From positions 1 to 64,000 of the forward strand of contig JAGLUW010000027.1 in NCBI GenBank assembly GCA_023134145.1: a stretch of 64,000 nt of DNA, in the 5' to 3' direction. Source of the stretch: Sulfuriflexus sp. Its GTDB lineage: Bacteria > Pseudomonadota > Gammaproteobacteria > AKS1. The notes under the pieces are model-generated. The model did no database searches and was not told the origin of the DNA. It worked only from the letters and a program-made list of their open reading frames with translations. Shown here piece after piece: positions 27,007 to 37,865 of the stretch (positions are counted from its first letter, which is position 1; each line of letters opens with the position of its first letter). Both the position numbers and the translations under genes were made by a program.

Positions 27007-27070
27007 TTTTATTACACTATTTTATTGGCTATTTAGCTCAATTAATAAAGTTATTTCCGTACTGTTTTTA

Positions 27071-28108
<1,038 letters not shown>

Positions 28109-28166
28109 TTATTTCTCAGGGAATCATCCTACCCGAGCCTAATTACTTACACAAAGGTATTAGGGC

Positions 28167-28337
28167 CTAGTAAGTAAGCTGGCGAATTACCCATGGTTGT
28201 AGGCAGAGCGCGATGAGTAATGCCTGAGCCATCTGTTTGATAAGGATCTCGTCAATCGCCATAAGCTGAATAAAGACGACGTTAAGTAACATGACTAGCA
28301 TCATCATTAGGAGTATTTTTTTCAATATAGTTGTCAT
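28167..28337 (-). CDS. 56-residue membrane microprotein
   Basis: A gene of 57 codons with a GAGAG ribosome site upstream of its ATG. The product begins with a basic end (MTTILKKI) and has two hydrophobic stretches (LLMMMLVMLLNVVFIQLM and ALLIALCL) joined by a charged turn (AIDEILIKQ). Family unknown. It lies between hemB and the divergent transporter gene, upstream of hemB on the same strand (79 bases), so could be co-transcribed with hemB. Confidence 0.5.
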   Translation of the reverse strand: MTTILKKILLMMMLVMLLNVVFIQLMAIDEILIKQMAQALLIALCLQPWVIRQLTY

Positions 28338-28461
28338 GGCAGGCTCTCTTCTATTTTCGTAACTTGATAGTATTATCGGCGTAATACAGAAGAACTAGCG
28401 GAAGCGGTTGGCAATTTGCCTGCGACCTGCTTCACAAAACAACAATAAGAGTTGTAACATT

Positions 28462-29400
28462 ATGATTATATTCAGGTATATAACCTCCTATATGGCGATA
28501 TTGACCCTATTAGGGGCTGCGGTTGGCTATTTTTGGCCACCCGTTATGCTGATTTTTAAGGATGTTTTTCTGTGGATGTTCGCTGCCACTATGTTTGCAC
28601 TGGGGATTGTTTTACAGCCGGTCGAGCTGAAAGAGACACTGCGTTCACCCAAGGCGATTGCGCTGGGGGTATTAACCCAATATAGCGTTATGCCCTTGTT
28701 AGGCTTTGCTGCCGCATCCTTTGGTGGCCTATCACCTGAATTAGCCCTAGGCTTTGTTATTGTTGGCTGCGCGCCCGGGGCGATGGCGAGTAATGTTATT
28801 GTTTATTTGGCTGGCGGCGCTTTGGCTTTCTCAATTGCCCTAACGACGGTTGCCACGATGCTGTCACCTTTGCTTACTCCCTTCTTGGTGCAGTCCTTGG
28901 GTGGTTCATTTCTACCGGTTGAATTTTGGCCGCTAATGCAGACCATACTACTTACGGTGTTAATGCCGTTGTTGTTAGGAATGTTAGTAAGACGTCAACT
29001 TGGACGGTTCTTAGCACCGGTGCAAGAAATTGCCCCTGCTGTGGCGGCTTTGGCCATTATCATTATATGTAGCTATGCGGTTGCGGCTAACCATGAGCGT
29101 ATTGCTGAAGTGGGTAGCACGGTAATTGTTTTAGTTATCTTGTTGAATGCGCTAGGTTATTTATTTGGTGGATTGTTGGCACGACTTTATCGGTTTGACC
29201 GTCAACATCAGCTGACCTTAGCAATTGAAATTGGTATGCAAAACGCTGGCTTAGGTGTGGCGTTGGCTCTAAAGCATTTTCCACCTGAAACGGCTTTACC
29301 TGGTGCATTGTTTGCGGTCTGGTGTATTGTCACAGCAGCGGGTGCTTCTGCATGGTTTAGGGCTCAACAAGGGAAAATAACCAGTGAAATTTTGGGCTAA
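28462..29400 (+). CDS. Bile acid:sodium symporter family transporter
   Basis: A 312-residue inner-membrane protein with about nine or ten hydrophobic helices, of the BASS/SBF family (Na+-coupled uptake of organic anions). The conserved GxxLxP and PGxxAS segments appear as ALGIVLQPVEL and VGCAPGAMASNVIVYLAGG; MQNAGLGVALA is typical. Bacterial substrates vary (pantoate, pyruvate, others), so none is assigned. I start at the ATG 28462; an upstream TTG extends into non-hydrophobic sequence. Confidence 0.85.
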   Translation: MIIFRYITSYMAILTLLGAAVGYFWPPVMLIFKDVFLWMFAATMFALGIVLQPVELKETLRSPKAIALGVLTQYSVMPLLGFAAASFGGLSPELALGFVIVGCAPGAMASNVIVYLAGGALAFSIALTTVATMLSPLLTPFLVQSLGGSFLPVEFWPLMQTILLTVLMPLLLGMLVRRQLGRFLAPVQEIAPAVAALAIIIICSYAVAANHERIAEVGSTVIVLVILLNALGYLFGGLLARLYRFDRQHQLTLAIEIGMQNAGLGVALALKHFPPETALPGALFAVWCIVTAAGASAWFRAQQGKITSEILG

Positions 29401-29461
29401 AAGCTATACGGGGAGTGAATTCAGCACTATTCTATAGAGTGGGGTTGTCGGTAGGAAGGTA

Positions 29462-30685
29462 ATGAAAAAGAAGATTGATATAGCGGACTTGAAGATAGGT
29501 ATGTACGTGGCCGAGTTAGATCGGCCGTGGCTGGAATCTCCTTTTCTATTTCAAGGATTTGTTGTGGAAGATGATGCTATTTTAAAAAGCGTCATTGATT
29601 TATGTAAGTACGTCATCATCGATAATGAAAAAGGTGATGATGCCAATGTCGCGGTAGAGCATGCACCGCAGAAGTCAGCTGTTGTTATTGATTTTAAAAC
29701 CCGTAAACGTATTCCTGTTACGACCCCCTTCCATGAAGAACTTAAACAAGCAAAAGTTATCCATAAACGCGCACGTAGCCAAATTGATTCGATGTTTCAA
29801 GATGCACGGATGGGTAAGAGCATTGATGTTAGCGGTGCCAAAGAAGTTGTTTCAGGTATGGTTGATAGCATCGTGCGAAATCCAGATGCGCAGTTGTGGT
29901 TATCTAATCTTCGTAAACGTGACGAATACACCGCGATTCATAGTTTGAATGTTTGTATTTTCGCGTTGAGCTTTGCGCGTTACCTTGGTTTTAATACAGA
30001 AGAAATGAATGAGATAGGTATCGGTGCATTGATGCATGATATTGGTAAGATGCGCGTACCACTTGAAATTCTAAACAAAGAAGGCAAGTTAACAGAAGAA
30101 GAACGTGAAATTGTTAAACAGCATGCGCAACATGGACGTGACATTTTAAACAATAGCCCTGGCCTGCCAGCAAGCGTGATTGAGGTGGCGTATAGTCATC
30201 ATGAACGTAAAAAAGGCACAGGTTACCCGCAAGGCTTAGTTGAAGCACAAATTCATTTGTTTTCACGCATCGTTGCGATTGTGGATGTTTATGATGCCAT
30301 TACCAGTGATCGTGTTTATCACCACGGTATGAATACATTAGACGCGCTAAAGAATATGTTTAAGTGGCGCGAAAATGATCTTGACGCAGAATTAGTTGAA
30401 AAATTTATTCAGTGCCTTGGTATTTATCCTATTGGCAGCCTTGTCGAACTAAATACCGGCGAGGTTGGTATTGTATTATCAATGGCACCAGGTAAAAATC
30501 TTGTGCCGATAGTTATGCTTGTGTGCGACGAAGACAAACAGGTTGTTACACCCCCTCGTGTGCTTGATCTTTCACAATTCACGAAAGAAAAATGTGATAC
30601 ACCAATTGAAATTACAAAAGTATTAGAAGCGAATAGTTGCGGCATTGATTTATTTGAATACATAAAACATGAAGTATTGATTTAA
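29462..30685 (+). CDS. HD-GYP cyclic-di-GMP phosphodiesterase
   Basis: A 407-residue protein: N-terminal DUF3391-like domain (LKIGMYVAELDRPWLESPFL), then an HD-GYP domain with HD at 192-193 (MHDIGKM), HH at 246-247 and GYP at 254-256 (KGTGYPQG). All signature residues are present, so it likely degrades c-di-GMP to GMP. AGGAAGG lies before the ATG. A neighbouring TlpA-like fusion gene follows 15 bases after its stop and may be in the same transcript. Confidence 0.93.
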   Translation: MKKKIDIADLKIGMYVAELDRPWLESPFLFQGFVVEDDAILKSVIDLCKYVIIDNEKGDDANVAVEHAPQKSAVVIDFKTRKRIPVTTPFHEELKQAKVIHKRARSQIDSMFQDARMGKSIDVSGAKEVVSGMVDSIVRNPDAQLWLSNLRKRDEYTAIHSLNVCIFALSFARYLGFNTEEMNEIGIGALMHDIGKMRVPLEILNKEGKLTEEEREIVKQHAQHGRDILNNSPGLPASVIEVAYSHHERKKGTGYPQGLVEAQIHLFSRIVAIVDVYDAITSDRVYHHGMNTLDALKNMFKWRENDLDAELVEKFIQCLGIYPIGSLVELNTGEVGIVLSMAPGKNLVPIVMLVCDEDKQVVTPPRVLDLSQFTKEKCDTPIEITKVLEANSCGIDLFEYIKHEVLI

Positions 30686-30700
30686 CTATATATTATAAAT

Positions 30701-31951
30701 ATGAAATTATTATTAACAGCGCTGTTGTTAAGTCTCACCACTTTTATCTCTGCCGAATCCAAGAAGATTATTGAATTAGCGGATGGGTCAGAACTTTCTT
30801 ATTACCATTTTCCCGCTAAAGGTCAGCAAGTATTTATTTGGCTTGCACCCGAAGCAGGTCTGCAACAATCAGAAAAAGAGATTGCGAAAAAAGTAGCCAA
30901 GCAAGGTGTTGAAGTTTGGTACCCAGATTTATTTGAAAGTAATTTCTTACCCATTGCAGCAAGCAGTGTTGAACAATTTCCTCCTAACCAAATTAAATCG
31001 TTAATTTCTGCTGTTAATACAGGTAAAGATATTTATCTTGTGACAAGTGGTCGTGGTGTGATTCCAATGCTAAGAGGATTGCGGCAATGGCAGAAAGGCC
31101 AACCTAATAACACAGCGATAAAAGGTTTAATTTTACTGAGCCCTAAGTTTTTTGTAGAAACGCCTGATCCGGGTGAAGCCGCGCACATCATGCCAATAGT
31201 ACGCGCGACCAATATCCCAATCTATCTTTTTCAACCGACACAATCACCATGGCGGTGGAAGTTAGATAAAACGCTACCTGCTTTGCGACAAGGCGGTAGT
31301 AAAATATTTACTCAAATTATTCCCAATGTGCGAGATCGTTTTTATTACCGACCAGATGCAACGCCAGAAGAATATCAAGTAGCGAGTCAATTGCCGGTGC
31401 TATTAAAACGTGCAAGTAACGTACTCGCTACTATGCCCGCTAAGCATAAGGCAGCACCGTTAGTAGAAAACACAAAAGCGAGTGTTGGAGCATCAAAAAA
31501 AGATCGTGTGCTTACACCCTATTTTAAAAAACCAATAGCCCCGCCATTACAACTTAAAGATTTAAACGGAAAATTAATAAACCTTGCCGATTTTAAAGGT
31601 GAAGTTGTTATGGTGAACTTCTGGGCATCATGGTGCCCACCCTGTGTATTTGAAATGCCTTCCATGCAACGCCTGCAAGATAGTTTGAAAGATAAACCCT
31701 TCCGCATCCTTGCGGTAAACATGGCCGAAGATAAGGCTACGATTAATAAATTCTTAAAAGAAAAAGTCAGTGTTGATTTCACCATTTTATTAGATAGCGA
31801 TGGTGCAGCGCTTAAACGTTGGGAAGTGTTTGCTTTCCCGACCACCTACTTTATTGATAAACAAGGACGTCTGCGTTACGGATTATTTGGTGGACGTGAA
31901 TGGGATAAGGCTGACGTGACTAAAGTGATAGATAAATTGATGAAGGAATAA
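30701..31951 (+). CDS. Fusion: alpha/beta-hydrolase-like domain plus TlpA-type thioredoxin domain
   Basis: A 416-residue exported protein with a signal peptide (about 1-18). Residues 30-245 resemble an alpha/beta-hydrolase-like fold (VFIWLAPEAG, VEVWYPDLF, IYLVTSGRG, GLILLSP) but the nucleophile elbow is imperfect (TSGRG rather than GxSxG). Residues 278-416 form a TlpA/ResA-like reductase domain with WC312-PPC315 and the cis-Pro segment AFPTTYFID. The C-terminal half should work as a periplasmic thiol reductase, perhaps for cytochrome c maturation; the first half may bind a client. The combination is unfamiliar to me. Confidence 0.8.
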   Translation: MKLLLTALLLSLTTFISAESKKIIELADGSELSYYHFPAKGQQVFIWLAPEAGLQQSEKEIAKKVAKQGVEVWYPDLFESNFLPIAASSVEQFPPNQIKSLISAVNTGKDIYLVTSGRGVIPMLRGLRQWQKGQPNNTAIKGLILLSPKFFVETPDPGEAAHIMPIVRATNIPIYLFQPTQSPWRWKLDKTLPALRQGGSKIFTQIIPNVRDRFYYRPDATPEEYQVASQLPVLLKRASNVLATMPAKHKAAPLVENTKASVGASKKDRVLTPYFKKPIAPPLQLKDLNGKLINLADFKGEVVMVNFWASWCPPCVFEMPSMQRLQDSLKDKPFRILAVNMAEDKATINKFLKEKVSVDFTILLDSDGAALKRWEVFAFPTTYFIDKQGRLRYGLFGGREWDKADVTKVIDKLMKE

Positions 31952-31989
31952 GCCACCAGCTATTACCCGTTGCCTCAACAAGCGGCCTT

Positions 31990-32140
31990 CTGTTGGCTCA
32001 CAGAACACTACGCGTTCATTGTGAGTATCTTAACCTTCGCACCGAAGGTTCAAGCTAACTTGGAATTTGCCCTGAACCTCCGGAGGAGGTTAGGGAACTT
32101 ACAATGAACCCGAAGGGTTCTGTAAGCAATCGTCCAACAG
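31990..32140. repeat. Composite palindromic element of four hairpins
   Basis: Outer inverted ends CTGTTGG (31990-31996) and CCAACAG (32134-32140) enclose four hairpins: 31997-32025, 32029-32054, 32070-32095 and 32098-32126. Hairpins 3 and 4 are inverted copies of 2 and 1. Where arms differ, many changes are compensatory (for example a T-A pair in hairpin 4 is C-G in hairpin 1). This is a REP/BIME-like or MITE-like element, or a structured RNA in the 3-prime tail of the TlpA fusion gene. It holds no ORF of note. With the next element it fills most of the 406-base gap 31952-32357. Confidence 0.75.
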
Positions 32141-32209
32141 CTGATGTCTTTCTACATGTCAGAGGTTTATTAATTGAGACTTTTTATTGCAGGAAGTGTA
32201 AATTATGAG

Positions 32210-32314
32210 TGTCTGCTAACGACCCAAAGCAAATCTCAGCGAGTGAACGCTTAATACTGAAAGCGGCGATTTGGCTTAATATAATGATAGGCTGAAGCCG
32301 AACCAAAGCAGACA
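32210..32314. repeat. 105-base element with 8-base inverted ends
   Basis: TGTCTGCT (32210-32217) and AGCAGACA (32307-32314) bound a segment with inner dyads (AAATC/GATTT, AAGC/GCTT, and the small hairpin GGCT-GA-AGCC). It has no coding potential. The TGTCTGCT-type end resembles dispersed repeats I have seen in other gammaproteobacterial genomes, from memory only. It ends 43 bases before the metallopeptidase-like gene. The stretch 32141-32209 contains one weak hairpin and nothing else seen. Confidence 0.55.
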
Positions 32315-32357
32315 TTCGAACATAAGTTGACTAAATAATTTAGTGTGGCGTTACTAA

Positions 32358-33317
32358 ATGTATATCAAGAATCAATTGAAAAGCGTGATATTAGTTCTTC
32401 CGCTGATACTTATTGCGGGACTTTTTGTATTTGCCTCTTTTGAGACAAGATCAACATCAGATAGTGGACTGAACGATCAAGACATGAGCTGTCTGCTGAG
32501 CTGCGGCTATATCCGGCGAAATATAGTGAATACCATCTTCCATCCCAACTTTGTTCTTTATCTTTCCGGGCAACAGAAAAAATTCAATACTCTAAATGAA
32601 AGTCATGTCAAAAAAGCCATTAGTATATGGAATAATAATGTTGTGAATAAGCGAGAAATGATTCTTTACCAGCAAGAACATTTTAATAAGCTGGCTATGC
32701 TCTCAAAGACTGTGGATGAATGTGATGATAATTACGGTTGTGTAGTCAATGGTGAAGATCTCGCGGTACTGCGTTACTGGATGTCTGATATAGTTGCTGA
32801 GGTTGTAGAAACTGCAGCAATGCAAATTATAAACCCATCTGAACTGAAGCTACTGAATATTGAAAATGACAAGAATATTGGTAAGGCGCTCGAAATAATA
32901 ATGGGAGACCCTGTGGGCCAGCAGCTTATTTCTCACGCTATCGGTCGGAATATCACTATCAGACCAGAGAATCTTCGCGACCACAAAGGTTATTTTGAAT
33001 ACGCAAGCAAAACCATCGTTATTGATCCTACTGTCGCCAGTTACATCTTAAAAATAAACGGTATCGTTCACGAACTAGTCCATGCCATAAGCGTTGATAA
33101 CGACAATTCTGTTTTCGAAGAAACTTTCGCTGAAATGATCGGGATGGCAGTGCAAGACAGGATTACCGATATTGATATATCCTGTAATCCTTATATCGTG
33201 TTCATTGATAGGCTGTTGGATCCACATTACGGAAAGTATCCGGTAAGAAATAATATTGAGAAACACCTGCAGCAGGCAGGTATTGTCATTAAAATTGCTA
33301 GTGAAGAAATGGATTAA
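32358..33317 (+). CDS. Exported putative zinc metallopeptidase (HELVH)
   Basis: A 319-residue protein with an N-terminal membrane anchor or signal (residues 8-28) and then a soluble, presumably periplasmic part. HELVH at 238-242 matches the HExxH zinc motif; acidic residues E254, E255 and E259 downstream (VFEETFAEM) could provide a third ligand. Six residues around DHKGYFEYASKTIVIDPTV suggest a preceding beta hairpin as in gluzincins. Cysteines at 45, 49, 122 and 128 could form disulfides. No ribosome site is obvious. Flanked upstream by palindromic elements and downstream by hemF; codon choice looks different from neighbours. Family not recognised. Confidence 0.65.
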   Translation: MYIKNQLKSVILVLPLILIAGLFVFASFETRSTSDSGLNDQDMSCLLSCGYIRRNIVNTIFHPNFVLYLSGQQKKFNTLNESHVKKAISIWNNNVVNKREMILYQQEHFNKLAMLSKTVDECDDNYGCVVNGEDLAVLRYWMSDIVAEVVETAAMQIINPSELKLLNIENDKNIGKALEIIMGDPVGQQLISHAIGRNITIRPENLRDHKGYFEYASKTIVIDPTVASYILKINGIVHELVHAISVDNDNSVFEETFAEMIGMAVQDRITDIDISCNPYIVFIDRLLDPHYGKYPVRNNIEKHLQQAGIVIKIASEEMD

Positions 33318-33382
33318 AGTAATCTACAGTTTGCAGCAATGCAAATAGATTGTCGCGTTGCTAAAGAAACTCACAATGACGG

Positions 33383-34342
<960 letters not shown>

Positions 34343-34897
34343 TTAGTTGGCGCGGATGATGTTGTCTGTTTTGAGGTTACGAATGATGCTGGGCTTTGCA
34401 GTGAAATCGATTTTACCTGCGACGATACCATCGAGTTGTTCACCAAATTGGATGCGAACTTGAAGGCTAGTTTTCGCGGGATGATGCCCAGTGATATTCG
34501 CGCTAGTTGAGACAATCGGCATACCGGCTGATTTACACAGCTGCGCTGCAATTGGATGGTCGGTGACGCGTACTGCCAGTGTGCCATGCCAGCCGGTTAA
34601 CCAGCTAGGCACCCAATCCTGGGCTGGAATGATCCAGGTTATTGGTTTTGAAGATTTTTTAACAATTTTATTACGTTCAGCTTTGCTTAGTGGCTGTAAA
34701 AAAGGCTCAAGCCGACTGAGTTTATCGGAGATCAGAATCAGGCCTTTGCCCGGATCACGTTGTTTGAGTTGCAGTAAATGGCTGACGGCCGCTTCGTTGA
34801 GTGGATGACAACCGAGACCATAAACGGCCTCGGTTGGATAGGCGATAACGCCACCATTTTTTAGTGCGGAGGCAGCACGGCGGTGTGACCAACGCAT
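34343..34897 (-). CDS. tsaC: Threonylcarbamoyl-AMP synthase (TsaC/YrdC)
   Basis: Makes threonylcarbamoyl-AMP for t6A37 modification of ANN-decoding tRNAs. 184 residues match the short TsaC form. Typical motifs: GGVIAYPTEAVYGLGC, KRDPGKGLILI and PIVSTSANITGHHP. Nine bases after purE; the same short order with hemF is common in gammaproteobacteria near aroE or hemF. Confidence 0.95.
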   Translation of the reverse strand: MRWSHRRAASALKNGGVIAYPTEAVYGLGCHPLNEAAVSHLLQLKQRDPGKGLILISDKLSRLEPFLQPLSKAERNKIVKKSSKPITWIIPAQDWVPSWLTGWHGTLAVRVTDHPIAAQLCKSAGMPIVSTSANITGHHPAKTSLQVRIQFGEQLDGIVAGKIDFTAKPSIIRNLKTDNIIRAN

Positions 34898-34906
34898 GAT
34901 CAGTAC

Positions 34907-35413
34907 TTAAGCGCCGAGTTTTTCCATTAAGCCATCGTTCTTGGCAATAACAGCTTCGCCATTGGCTGTGCGTTCGTCTTTAATACGTTGTGCAAGATCG
35001 GCATCACTGAGTGCGAGCATTTGACCAGCAAGATAAGCAGCATTCTTGGCACCAGCTTTACCAACGGCAACGGTAGCAACTGGAATACCGGCAGGCATTT
35101 GCACAGTCGCGAGTAATGCATCCATACCCTGTAGCGGGCCGGCATCGATTGGCACACCAATGATCGGTTTAGTTGTTAGACCTGCAACTGCGCCAGCTAG
35201 ATGAGCGGCCATGCCTGCTGCACAAATAAATACTGCACAGCCATCTGCTTCGGCCTTTGTTACGTAAGCGTGTGTCGCAGCAGGTGTGCGGTGCGCGGAT
35301 GTAATACGAACGTCAAAAGGAATGTCGAGTGATTTAAGAACATCAACACAACCTTGCATCGTTCCTAGATCGGAATCAGATCCCATTAAAATGGCAACAA
35401 AGGGTTTATTCAT
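34907..35413 (-). CDS. purE: N5-carboxyaminoimidazole ribonucleotide mutase
   Basis: Converts N5-CAIR to CAIR in purine synthesis. 168 residues, class I. The opening [15 protein letters not shown], the ISAHRTP-type loop ([13 protein letters not shown]) and [22 protein letters not shown] are diagnostic. The usual partner purK is not next to it. GAGG lies before the ATG and a TATAAT hexamer is seen upstream on the minus strand, so it likely has its own promoter after topA. Confidence 0.96.
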   Translation of the reverse strand: MNKPFVAILMGSDSDLGTMQGCVDVLKSLDIPFDVRITSAHRTPAATHAYVTKAEADGCAVFICAAGMAAHLAGAVAGLTTKPIIGVPIDAGPLQGMDALLATVQMPAGIPVATVAVGKAGAKNAAYLAGQMLALSDADLAQRIKDERTANGEAVIAKNDGLMEKLGA

Positions 35414-35473
35414 GGTGAACCTCAGTAAAAATTTTTAGTTAAAACTAATTATAGTGTTTGGAGTGTAAGAATA

Positions 35474-37789
35474 TTAATCTTCTTCAGATTCCGATTCTTC
35501 CTTTTGCGGAGGATCGTAAGGTTCTGAGAAGCGGCATTCTTTTTGTGGACAGACTTTTTCTGTGCCACGCTTTTTAGTTGTTTTCACAGATAAGATTGGC
35601 CAATTACATTTCGGACAAGGTTCTGCTAACGGTTCATTCCAAATTGCATAAGTACAATCAGGGTAACGTTGGCAGGAATAGAAAATCTTACCGTAACGTG
35701 ATTTACGTTTCAGGATCGTGCCCTTGTGACATTCCGGACATTCAACACCGGTATCAGCAGGTTTTTCCAGTGGCTCGATATGTTTACAGTTTGGATAATT
35801 ACTACAACCAATAAACTTACCGTAGCGACCGTGTTTGATAACCAGGTCGTGTTCACATTCAGGACATTTTCTATCCTTGATGATTTCTGCATCTTTCTCG
35901 TCATCATCGCCATTGAGGTTACGCGCATAGTCACATTCTGGGTAACTCATACAACCAATGAAACGACCACGACGACCTAAGCGAATAGAAAGCTCGCCAC
36001 CACATTTAGGACATTTTTCTTCAATCTTTTCATGCGTGACATCACGGCGGTCAACGTTCTTATCTGTATGGTCGACTAACTTTTTAAAGGGCTTCCAAAA
36101 AGCTTTCATTAATGGAACCCAATCTTTTTCACCACGTGCTACGGCATCAAGATCGTTTTCGAGATTCGCTGTGAAATCGTAATCAACATAATCAGTAAAA
36201 TATTTTGTGAGGAAACCATTTACCACACGACCCACATCGGTCGGCATAAAGCGACGTTTATCCATTTCTACATATTCACGATTTTGCAGTGTTGAAATAA
36301 TCGATGCATAAGTAGAAGGACGGCCAATGCCATGTTCTTCAAGTGTCTTCACCAAGGTTGCTTCATTAAAGCGTGGTGGTGGTTCAGTGAAATGTTGTTC
36401 GGGGCGAATCTTTAAGAGTTTAATCTTGTCGCCCTCTTCCATCGGCGGCAACAATTTTTCATCATCTTCTTCCGGCGTATCATCGACACCTTCTTGGTAA
36501 ACAGCCATGAAGCCAGGGTCAACAATCGTTGAGCCATTGGCACGGAAAATATTACCGCTGTCAGCACCGGCTTCAAGATTCGCACCGACTGTATTAATAG
36601 TGGCATGGATCATTTGACTGGCAACCGTACGCTTCCAAATCAAACCATAGAGTTTATTTTGATCTGTTGAGAGGGATTTTTTAATTGACTCCGGATCGCG
36701 TTGAGCTGAGGTTGGGCGAATCGCTTCATGTGCCTCTTGGGCATTTTTTGCCTTAGTTTTAAAGGTGCGTGGTTCCTTAGGCACTTTCTCAGCACCATAA
36801 CGTGAACCGATAGTTTCGCGTATTTCATCAAGCGCTTCTTGACCGAGTGTTACCGAATCGGTACGCATGTAGGTGATAAGACCGACAGAACCTTCACCGG
36901 TATCAATACCTTCATAAAGTTGCTGCGCAATACGCATGGTACGTTGCGTAGTAAAACCTAACTTACGTGATGCTTCTTGTTGTAGGGTTGAGGTTGTAAA
37001 CGGTGCAGATGGATTACGCTTGCGCTGTTTCTTTTCAACTTTAACTACAGTTAGCTCACCTTGCGCTGCATCGTTAAGTACTTTTTCAATATCAGTTGCT
37101 TGCTTGGTGTTTTCAACACTGAACTGAGTGAGCTTGCCACCAGCATATTTATTAAGTTTGGCGGAAAACTTTTTCTTCGCAGCTTGGGTATCGGCTTCGA
37201 TAGTCCAGTATTCACGTGGCTCAAATTTTTCGATGAGCTCTTCGCGTTCTACGATCATACGTAGCGCAGGACTTTGTACACGACCTGCAGATAAACCACG
37301 GCGAATCTTTTTCCATAACAATGGAGATAAGTTAAAGCCAACTAAGTAATCGAGTGCGCGGCGTGCTTGTTGTGCATTGATTAAGTCATAAGAAAGTTCA
37401 CGTGATTCTTCAATTGCTTTTTGAATCGCTTTCTTGGTGATTTCATGAAACACCACACGAGTAACTTCTTTATCTTTTAATAATTTCTTTTTCTTGAGTA
37501 GTTCAAATAAATGCCAGGCAATGGCTTCACCTTCGCGATCCGGATCGGTCGCGAGATATAAAGCATCAGCTTTTTTGATTGCCTTGGATATGGCATCAAT
37601 ATGTTTCTGGTTTCTCTCGATGGACTGATATTTCATTTCGAAATCATGTTCGGTATCCACTGCGCCCTCTTTGGGGAGCAGGTCACGAACGTGGCCATAA
37701 GAAGCGAGAACTTCGTAGCCCTTGCCTAGATATTTTTTAATGGTTTTTGCTTTTGCCGGTGATTCGACAATGACGAGTTTATTGCCCAT
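35474..37789 (-). CDS. topA: DNA topoisomerase I
   Basis: Type IA topoisomerase that relaxes negative supercoils. 771 residues. Toprim domain (VIVESPAKAKTIKKYLG, DPDREGEAIAWH), catalytic tyrosine Y307 in GLITYMRTDS, and four C-terminal C4 zinc-ribbon units (starting CPKCGG, CPECEH, CPECHK and CPKCNW) are all present. No good ribosome site precedes the ATG; instead an 8-bp hairpin ends just upstream. Two 12-base direct repeats lie further up, next to smg. Confidence 0.97.
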   Translation of the reverse strand: MGNKLVIVESPAKAKTIKKYLGKGYEVLASYGHVRDLLPKEGAVDTEHDFEMKYQSIERNQKHIDAISKAIKKADALYLATDPDREGEAIAWHLFELLKKKKLLKDKEVTRVVFHEITKKAIQKAIEESRELSYDLINAQQARRALDYLVGFNLSPLLWKKIRRGLSAGRVQSPALRMIVEREELIEKFEPREYWTIEADTQAAKKKFSAKLNKYAGGKLTQFSVENTKQATDIEKVLNDAAQGELTVVKVEKKQRKRNPSAPFTTSTLQQEASRKLGFTTQRTMRIAQQLYEGIDTGEGSVGLITYMRTDSVTLGQEALDEIRETIGSRYGAEKVPKEPRTFKTKAKNAQEAHEAIRPTSAQRDPESIKKSLSTDQNKLYGLIWKRTVASQMIHATINTVGANLEAGADSGNIFRANGSTIVDPGFMAVYQEGVDDTPEEDDEKLLPPMEEGDKIKLLKIRPEQHFTEPPPRFNEATLVKTLEEHGIGRPSTYASIISTLQNREYVEMDKRRFMPTDVGRVVNGFLTKYFTDYVDYDFTANLENDLDAVARGEKDWVPLMKAFWKPFKKLVDHTDKNVDRRDVTHEKIEEKCPKCGGELSIRLGRRGRFIGCMSYPECDYARNLNGDDDEKDAEIIKDRKCPECEHDLVIKHGRYGKFIGCSNYPNCKHIEPLEKPADTGVECPECHKGTILKRKSRYGKIFYSCQRYPDCTYAIWNEPLAEPCPKCNWPILSVKTTKKRGTEKVCPQKECRFSEPYDPPQKEESESEED

Positions 37790-37798
37790 ATATAATTA

Positions 37799-37821
37799 AT
37801 TAAGACTTTAGAGGTCTTAAT
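37799..37821 (-). promoter_or_regulatory. topA: Leader hairpin just upstream of topA
   Basis: ATTAAGAC and GTCTTAAT form an 8-bp stem with a 7-base loop, ending nine bases before the topA start where a Shine-Dalgarno sequence would be expected but is not seen. Could influence translation or serve as an operator. Confidence 0.45.
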
Positions 37822-37865
37822 ATTCCTTGTGTTAAATGCCTGCTCAAGGTGCGGCTAAATTAATA

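Noticed and set aside
31990-32140. Integron attC site
   Set aside because: GTCCAAC at one end fits RYYYAAC, but the order of core sites is reversed relative to attC, the other end (GTTGGCT) does not fit GTTRRRY, and the inner structure is four separate hairpins, not one long imperfect stem. No integrase or cassette array is nearby.
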